A stretch of DNA of 37,218 bases from an uncultured Clostridia bacterium (GTDB taxonomy: Bacteria; Bacillota; Clostridia; Christensenellales; DTU072): the NCBI GenBank assembly GCA_934296355.1, contig CAKRAY010000004.1:1-37218 (forward strand). The letters run 5' to 3'. Positions within the stretch are counted from its first letter, which is position 1. Each line of letters starts with the position of its first letter. The notes beneath the pieces were generated by a model that saw nothing but the letters and a program-made list of their open reading frames with translations, searched no databases and was not told the origin of the DNA. A program made the translations under genes and the position numbers. Positions 32,893-37,218 of this stretch are shown here, in pieces.

Positions 32893-33840
32893 TTATTTTT
32901 GTTCGGTAAACTTTCCTATTTTGCAAGAAAAACTACGGTACTCGGTATGCTCTAAACCCAGCAATTCGTTCATTTCCTTAGCGGCGGATTCGTAACGCCC
33001 GGGAGTAAAATGAACGGTAACGTAGTCCGCCTCTTTAATCGAACCTTTCGCGCGGGCGCAAAAAGTTCTCACGGGGGCGCAAATCGCAAACACCCAAATA
33101 GGCGTGACTATGGTAACATGGTCGTAAGCGTTAAGGTCGACGGCGACTTCCTCTATCGGCATTTCCGCGCGGTGCATACCGAAACGCCCGCACCAAAGAA
33201 ACCCGAGAGTACCGTCCGTGTTTTCGGGAGTTTTAATTTCGTACACGCTCGCGCCGCTCTCGTTCGCCAGTTTATAAGCAACGCTCTTCACATACCCCGT
33301 TCTCGAAAAATAAACGACGAGGCGTTTTTCGTCCTTGCCTACGTTAGGATAATCTTCTACCGAGAAACGACGCGTTTCTTGCTTATAAAAAACGTAAGTC
33401 GCAAAACCCGTTACCGCTTGTAAAAAACCGAAAATAAAGTATATCGTCGACATGAAGTTAGCCGGGAATATGACGAACTGTATCGTAATCCACGCCATCA
33501 GCGTCACGCCGAACGCGCCGCCTAAAATAATTCCCGCTTTCTTCTTCGCGAAAAGCAATCCCGCCGCCGTAAAATTAGTCAAACCGTTCACGATAAGCAA
33601 AGCGATGCCGCTGAATAAAAAGTTTTGGAACAAAGTTTCGGCAAACGGCAACACTTGAAAGTACGGTAGTAGCGCGTCCATTCCCATAAACTTACCGCTC
33701 ACGTCGACGAACATTCCTATCGCTCCGCCCAGCGCGCCCACGCCGATAAACAGCGTCCAAAAAATCAAAATATTTCTCGCAACGGCGTATCTCGAATGAA
33801 TCTTGCCGCTCTTTTTGTAAGTACCTTTTAACGTTTTCAT
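32893..33840 (-). CDS. DoxX-like membrane domain fused to a flavodoxin-like domain
   Basis: In this 315-residue protein, residues about 22-155 form four hydrophobic segments resembling small DoxX/DoxD-type membrane proteins. From residue 173 a flavodoxin-like domain begins with 'LVVYFSRTGYV', containing the FMN phosphate loop S179-R-T-G-Y-V. A later 'VTIVTPIWVFAICAPV' segment supplies the second FMN contact. It should sit in the membrane with its flavin domain in the cytoplasm and could pass electrons to a membrane redox partner. It is last in the tetR operon, 3 bp after the hydrolase gene. Confidence 0.72.
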   Translation of the reverse strand: MKTLKGTYKKSGKIHSRYAVARNILIFWTLFIGVGALGGAIGMFVDVSGKFMGMDALLPYFQVLPFAETLFQNFLFSGIALLIVNGLTNFTAAGLLFAKKKAGIILGGAFGVTLMAWITIQFVIFPANFMSTIYFIFGFLQAVTGFATYVFYKQETRRFSVEDYPNVGKDEKRLVVYFSRTGYVKSVAYKLANESGASVYEIKTPENTDGTLGFLWCGRFGMHRAEMPIEEVAVDLNAYDHVTIVTPIWVFAICAPVRTFCARAKGSIKEADYVTVHFTPGRYESAAKEMNELLGLEHTEYRSFSCKIGKFTEQK

Positions 33841-33843
33841 TTA

Positions 33844-34545
33844 TCAATCCTCTCTTAACGGTTTTTCTTCCCACTCTTCCATACGCGCCACGTCTTCTTC
33901 TCTATGCAGCCAATGCTCCCCGCCTTTAAGAAAAGTCACCTCGCAATCGTTATCTAAGCAGAACTTGTCTATGGTACGTTTGTTTATAAGTTCGTCGCCA
34001 AGCGCGAAAAGAATGTGCGTGTCGAAGCAAATCGCCTTTATAGGGTTCTCTCTTGCATATTTAAGATACCTATACGACAATGTTTGATTAAAATCGGTAG
34101 TTATTTCGCCTTCGGCGAGAAGCCGCTCTTCGCTTACTTGCGCTCTCTTCATCATGCTTTCTATCATATCGACCATATCTACAAGCGGGGAAACGAGCAA
34201 GCACTTTTTTATCTTCTTACGAGCGAAAGAAAGTAAAGAAAAATACGCGCCGATACTCGTCGCGCGCACGGATATCTCCTTATATCTCTCGCTTGCGTAG
34301 CGGTAAACCTCGTCGAGTTCGGGAACGACCTCCCACGGCAAGAGTTTTGCTCCGTCCGTTCTGCCGCCGTGCTCGGGCAAGTCGATAGCGAGCGTTCGAT
34401 ACCCGTATTTTTCCGCGATAATCGCAAAGCGTTCTCCCTCCGACTTATCCCCGCCTAATCCGTGAACGTATATGAACGTTTTGTCGCTCGGTTTGCCGTA
34501 AACCGTTATCGGAACGGCGTTTATATAAAAACTTTCTTTTTCCAT
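33844..34545 (-). CDS. Alpha/beta hydrolase
   Basis: The 233-residue soluble hydrolase has an oxyanion strand YVHGLGG (about 26-32), a second strand 'LAIDLPEHGG' and nucleophile Ser97 in ATSIGAY (the GxSxG motif with Ala replacing the first Gly). An acid residue lies in 'FALGDELI' and the catalytic His in 'GGEHWLHR' near the C-terminus. The full triad is present, so it is probably an active esterase or thioesterase of unknown substrate. It is spaced 7 bp from the GNAT gene upstream and 3 bp from the next gene. Confidence 0.88.
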   Translation of the reverse strand: MEKESFYINAVPITVYGKPSDKTFIYVHGLGGDKSEGERFAIIAEKYGYRTLAIDLPEHGGRTDGAKLLPWEVVPELDEVYRYASERYKEISVRATSIGAYFSLLSFARKKIKKCLLVSPLVDMVDMIESMMKRAQVSEERLLAEGEITTDFNQTLSYRYLKYARENPIKAICFDTHILFALGDELINKRTIDKFCLDNDCEVTFLKGGEHWLHREEDVARMEEWEEKPLRED

Positions 34546-34552
34546 ATCGGCC

Positions 34553-35179
34553 TCAAAACAGTTGACCGGGTAAAACCTTTTTTTCTTTATACAGAAAAGT
34601 CGCTTCGTATTTCAAAAACTTTTCGGGTTCGTTTAATGCGACGAAGTAGCCTGCGGGGTCGGCATACGTTCCTTTCACGCCGTCAAGGAAGCCCGGTTTC
34701 AGTTCCTTAACGAGAAAATAGTCCGCTTCGAGGTCGTCGGCATAGCGCACGCCGAGCGTTTTACCGGGAACGAACCCGGACTTACCGTAAAAATCGATAT
34801 TGCCCGTTATCGCCAACGCGCCCACGCCTAATTCTTTCGCCTTTTCCATTGAATAATCGAGTAAAGTTTTGCCGAAGCCGCGGCGTTTATATTCGGGTAA
34901 AATACCTATCGGGCCTAAAGTCATAATCGGTATCTTGCTTCCGTCGTCGCGCACGATAAACGAACGCGCGTACATAACTTGCCCTATCATTTTTTCGCCC
35001 GAAAACATCACGAAATCGAGTTCGGGTACGAACGCGGGGTCGTTGCGAAAACAATGCAACACATAGTGTTCGCTGCACCCCGGGCAATAAACGTTCCAAA
35101 ACGCCTCCCTCACGAGATTTTCTGTAACGCGATAATCGCTTTCTTTTTCCTTTCTTATAACTATATTTTTGTTTTCCAT
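34553..35179 (-). CDS. GNAT-family N-acetyltransferase
   Basis: The 208-residue cytoplasmic protein carries the acetyl-CoA-binding 'ILPEYKRRGFGKTLL' segment (R-x-x-G-x-G/A type). The preceding beta strand reads 'IMTLGPIGIL', and a C-terminal 'FYGKSGF' motif is typical of YhbS-type members. These enzymes move acetyl groups to amines; the substrate here is unknown. It starts with an AGGAGA ribosome site, 8 bp after tetR. Confidence 0.92.
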   Translation of the reverse strand: MENKNIVIRKEKESDYRVTENLVREAFWNVYCPGCSEHYVLHCFRNDPAFVPELDFVMFSGEKMIGQVMYARSFIVRDDGSKIPIMTLGPIGILPEYKRRGFGKTLLDYSMEKAKELGVGALAITGNIDFYGKSGFVPGKTLGVRYADDLEADYFLVKELKPGFLDGVKGTYADPAGYFVALNEPEKFLKYEATFLYKEKKVLPGQLF

Positions 35180-35187
35180 TTTTTCTC

Positions 35188-35826
35188 CTACATTTTATCG
35201 ACGGCGGTAAGATTGAAAGAACGATAGAACAATCTCGCATGCTCGTCTAACTTTTTCAAACATTCTTCTTCTCTTTCGGGTTGTCTGTCGCATATTCCCA
35301 AAAGGGTAATTACGGGCGCAACGAACATCAACGCCAAAGGCTCGCTCGGCGCGGCTCGCAACTCGCCCGCTTCCGTCAGTTTGCGGAAAAACAACGCGTG
35401 ATACGCAACCAACCGTTCCACATAGCGTTTAGAATACATTGCCGCTATCTCGGCGGAACGAAACTGCTCTATCGTCATCATTTTTCTGAATAACTTCACT
35501 TTTTCGTCGCGTAGCGAGTATAAAAAGATATTGCGTAATCTCTTGACTATATCGTCTTCCGAAACCCCGAAATAACCGCCCACGTCCGTTTCGGCGCGGT
35601 CGACGTGCACGTCTATTTTGTCCGTGCCTTGTTCGTAACGCTCGCTCACGGATTCCACTATTCCGTCGAAAATCGCTTGCTTGCTCGCATAGTGATTGTA
35701 AAGCGACGGCGCCTTGATGCCTACCGCCTTGGCAATCTCCCCTACGCTGACCGCTTCGTATCCCTTTGTCGCAAAAAGTTCTAACGCCTTATCTAAAATC
35801 TTGTTCTTCGTGTCTTCTTGTTTCAT
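35188..35826 (-). CDS. TetR-family transcriptional regulator
   Basis: The 212-residue regulator has a helix-turn-helix at about residues 26-46 ('VGEIAKAVGIKAPSLYNHY') and a divergent ligand-binding domain. It is the first gene of a tetR-GNAT-hydrolase-flavodoxin operon. A perfect palindrome at 35840-35853 overlaps the start site of its own promoter, so it probably represses the operon until a small molecule binds. The GAGGG ribosome site is well placed. Confidence 0.94.
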   Translation of the reverse strand: MKQEDTKNKILDKALELFATKGYEAVSVGEIAKAVGIKAPSLYNHYASKQAIFDGIVESVSERYEQGTDKIDVHVDRAETDVGGYFGVSEDDIVKRLRNIFLYSLRDEKVKLFRKMMTIEQFRSAEIAAMYSKRYVERLVAYHALFFRKLTEAGELRAAPSEPLALMFVAPVITLLGICDRQPEREEECLKKLDEHARLFYRSFNLTAVDKM

Positions 35827-35839
35827 AAACCCTCACTAA

Positions 35840-35853
35840 CTAACGTTCGTTAG
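35840..35853. promoter_or_regulatory. TetR-type operator
   Basis: CTAACG-tt-CGTTAG is a perfect 6-2-6 palindrome, typical of TetR operators. It lies just downstream of the -10 box, across the expected start site. Confidence 0.85.
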
Positions 35854-35854
35854 C

Positions 35855-35883
35855 ATTATACTCGCGTAAATTATCATTGTCAA
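35855..35883 (-). promoter_or_regulatory. Consensus sigma-A promoter of the tetR operon
   Basis: On the minus strand a perfect TTGACA (35883-35878), 17 bp and a perfect TATAAT (35860-35855). It should be strong, and the operator next to it should control it. Confidence 0.93.
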
Positions 35884-35900
35884 GTTATATTGCGATTTTG

Positions 35901-36160
35901 ATATAAAAAAAGGGATACAAGCAATTACTTATATCCCTAATTGTCGTAGATGTTTTACCTTACGTCCCTCAGTCTTGCTATTCAAGCATTCCGGCGTATG
36001 ATTGGGGTCCGAGGCTACGCTAACACACATATACGCGGATATATACTTATTAACGTATACAGTTTATTCGCGTAGATTGGATGCAACGTCACACGTTGCT
36101 TTTTTTGTGTTCTTTTGAACTCGCAAGAGTGTACCCGACGTGTAAAGAGTTACACGAAGG
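35901..36160. repeat. Tandem non-coding unit, copy 1
   Basis: This roughly 260-bp unit is nearly identical to 36193-36450. It starts with GGGATAcAAG...CTTaTATCCC (about 35912-35937), which on the minus strand runs into a T-tract and forms an intrinsic terminator. Near the other end are GCAACGT-cac-ACGTTGC (36083-36099), followed by TTTTTTT on the plus strand, and CGTGTAA-agag-TTACACG (36139-36156). The middle carries a conserved non-repetitive stretch including ggggtccgaggctacgc. No ORF is shared by both copies. Confidence 0.92.
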
Positions 36161-36192
36161 GATTAGAAACAAGAAAATCGCTTAATGCCGAC

Positions 36193-36450
36193 ATATAAAA
36201 AGGGATACAAGCAATTACTTATATCCCTAATTGTCGTAGATGTTTTATCTTACGCCGCTCAGTCTTGCTCTTCGAGCATTCCGGCGTATGATTGGGGTCC
36301 GAGGCTACGCTAACACACATATACGCGGATATATACTTATTAGCGTATACTGTTTATTCGCGTAAATTGGATGCAACGTCACACGTTGCTTTTTTGTGTT
36401 CTTTTGAACTCGCAAGAGTGTACCCGACGTGTAAAGAGTTACACGAGGGG
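36193..36450. repeat. Tandem non-coding unit, copy 2
   Basis: Second copy of the 35901-36160 unit at a period of about 290 bp, separated from it by about 32 bp of unrelated sequence. A small loop changes from gctattcaagc to gctcttcgagc, making the second copy a better hairpin. GCAACGT-cac-ACGTTGC is at 36373-36389. It sits 38 bp downstream of the pckA stop, so minus-strand transcripts from pckA enter this unit first. Confidence 0.92.
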
Positions 36451-36488
36451 CAAAAACACACGAAAAAGCGCTCAAAAGACGCAAAAAA

Positions 36489-37218
36489 TCAGAGTTGCGG
36501 ACCTGCGCTAACCAAAGCCTTACCCGCTTCGTTAGTCGTATACTTCGCGAAGTTTTTAACGAATCTTCCCGCAAGGTCTTTTGCTTTGGTTTCCCAAACG
36601 GAAGCGTCCGCGTAGGTATCTCTGGGGTCGAGGATATGGCTGTCCACGCCGGGGAGTTCGGTCGGTACTTCGAAGTTGAAGTAAGGAATGGTCTTGGTGG
36701 GAGCGTTGTTAATCGCGCCGCTTAAGATAGCGTCGATGATGCCGCGGGTATCTTTGATGGAGATACGCTTGCCGGTTCCGTTCCAGCCGGTGTTTACGAG
36801 GTAAGCCTTTGCGCCGCTCTTTTGCATTTTCTTAACGAGTTCTTCGGCGTACTTGGTCGGGTGTAATTCGAGGAACGCTTGTCCGAAGCACGCGCTGAAC
36901 GTAGGCGTAGGTTCGGTTATACCGCGCTCGGTTCCCGCAAGTTTAGCGGTAAATCCGGAGAGGAAGTAGTATTGAGTTTGCTCGGGCGTAAGTATGGATA
37001 CGGGGGGCAATACTCCGAACGCGTCGGCAGATAAGAAGATAACGTTCTTTGCCGCGGGCGCGGAAGAGATAGGACGAACGATATTCTTAATATGGTTGAT
37101 AGGATAAGAAACGCGGGTGTTCTCGGTTACGCTCTTGTCGGTGAAGTCGATTTTGCCGTTTTTGTCGAGGGTTACGTTTTCGAGAAGCGCGTTACGCTTA
37201 ATCGCGTTGTAGATATCG
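36489..37218 (-). CDS. pckA: Phosphoenolpyruvate carboxykinase (ATP), C-terminal part, cut by the window edge
   Basis: The frame is open to the right edge, so only about the last 243 residues of a roughly 530-residue enzyme are visible. It converts oxaloacetate and ATP to PEP, CO2 and ADP in gluconeogenesis. Clear family blocks are 'NHIKNIV', '[16 protein letters not shown]', '[15 protein letters not shown]', '[12 protein letters not shown]' and '[13 protein letters not shown]'. The P-loop lies outside the window. The product ends in SAGPQL before a TGA. Confidence 0.96.
   Translation of the reverse strand, partial: DIYNAIKRNALLENVTLDKNGKIDFTDKSVTENTRVSYPINHIKNIVRPISSAPAAKNVIFLSADAFGVLPPVSILTPEQTQYYFLSGFTAKLAGTERGITEPTPTFSACFGQAFLELHPTKYAEELVKKMQKSGAKAYLVNTGWNGTGKRISIKDTRGIIDAILSGAINNAPTKTIPYFNFEVPTELPGVDSHILDPRDTYADASVWETKAKDLAGRFVKNFAKYTTNEAGKALVSAGPQL

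Noticed and set aside
36292..36615. 107-codon open frame spanning tandem copy 2 and the pckA end
   Set aside because: It is not kept in tandem copy 1 and runs antisense into pckA.
1..37218. tRNA, rRNA, phage or transposase genes
   Set aside because: I looked for cloverleaf arms, rRNA blocks and typical mobile-element proteins and found none I could support.

Overview
The window looks like chromosomal DNA from an endospore-forming Gram-positive bacterium of the Bacillota, most likely class Clostridia. It encodes SpoIIE (sporulation phosphatase) and a YyaC-type sporulation protein, uses GGAGG-like ribosome sites and near-consensus sigma-A promoters (hexamers 17-18 bp apart), and carries many secreted, lipoprotein and single-pass surface proteins and no outer-membrane proteins. 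The lineage is probably uncultured; I infer this from the many unrecognised proteins and unfamiliar intergenic repeats and have not tested it.

Layout. (1) Bases 1-1800 hold a membrane-anchored GH16 glucanase gene bracketed by composite inverted repeats, including a perfect 45-bp inverted repeat (4-48 / 1620-1664) and a covarying hairpin, followed by a highly structured non-coding stretch. (2) spoIIE (1804-4047, minus) diverges from a six-gene surface operon (4200-12617, plus): M6-like metalloprotease with dockerin, Ig-like lipoprotein, degenerate alpha/beta hydrolase, signal peptidase I, lipase-like lipoprotein and glycerophosphodiesterase. A separately promoted propeller-like lipoprotein gene (12726-14213) follows. 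(3) On the minus strand come rmuC and a 2077-residue Ig-repeat surface protein. (4) A plus-strand zinc-ribbon protein with an acidic tail is followed by mini-hairpin repeats, then the minus-strand pair cvpA and a 1015-residue repeat protein. (5) yyaC and ftsH (plus) are followed by small genes for 41- and 50-residue proteins, a YfcE-type phosphoesterase, a small membrane protein (all minus) and a five-TM membrane protein (plus). (6) A tetR-GNAT-hydrolase-DoxX/flavodoxin operon (minus) has a textbook promoter and operator. (7) Two tandem ~260-bp non-coding repeats lie downstream of a partial pckA at the right edge.

How the parts may work together. The 4.2-14.2 kb block is a cell-envelope module: proteolysis, lipid or ester hydrolysis, phosphodiester hydrolysis, and the signal peptidase that could mature the exported products. 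The intergenic DNA is unusually rich in palindromic repeats. One family has constant geometry (7-bp arms around CAC or GCGT) but two different arm sequences. Repeats of this kind overlap the stop codons of both the GH16 gene and yyaC. I see no transposase, reverse transcriptase, CRISPR array, phage gene, rRNA or tRNA. The best candidates for something undescribed are the covarying hairpin repeats around the GH16 gene, the tandem 260-bp unit before pckA, and the 10-bp-phased TGTCGA/TGTCTA array upstream of the gene for the 50-residue protein.
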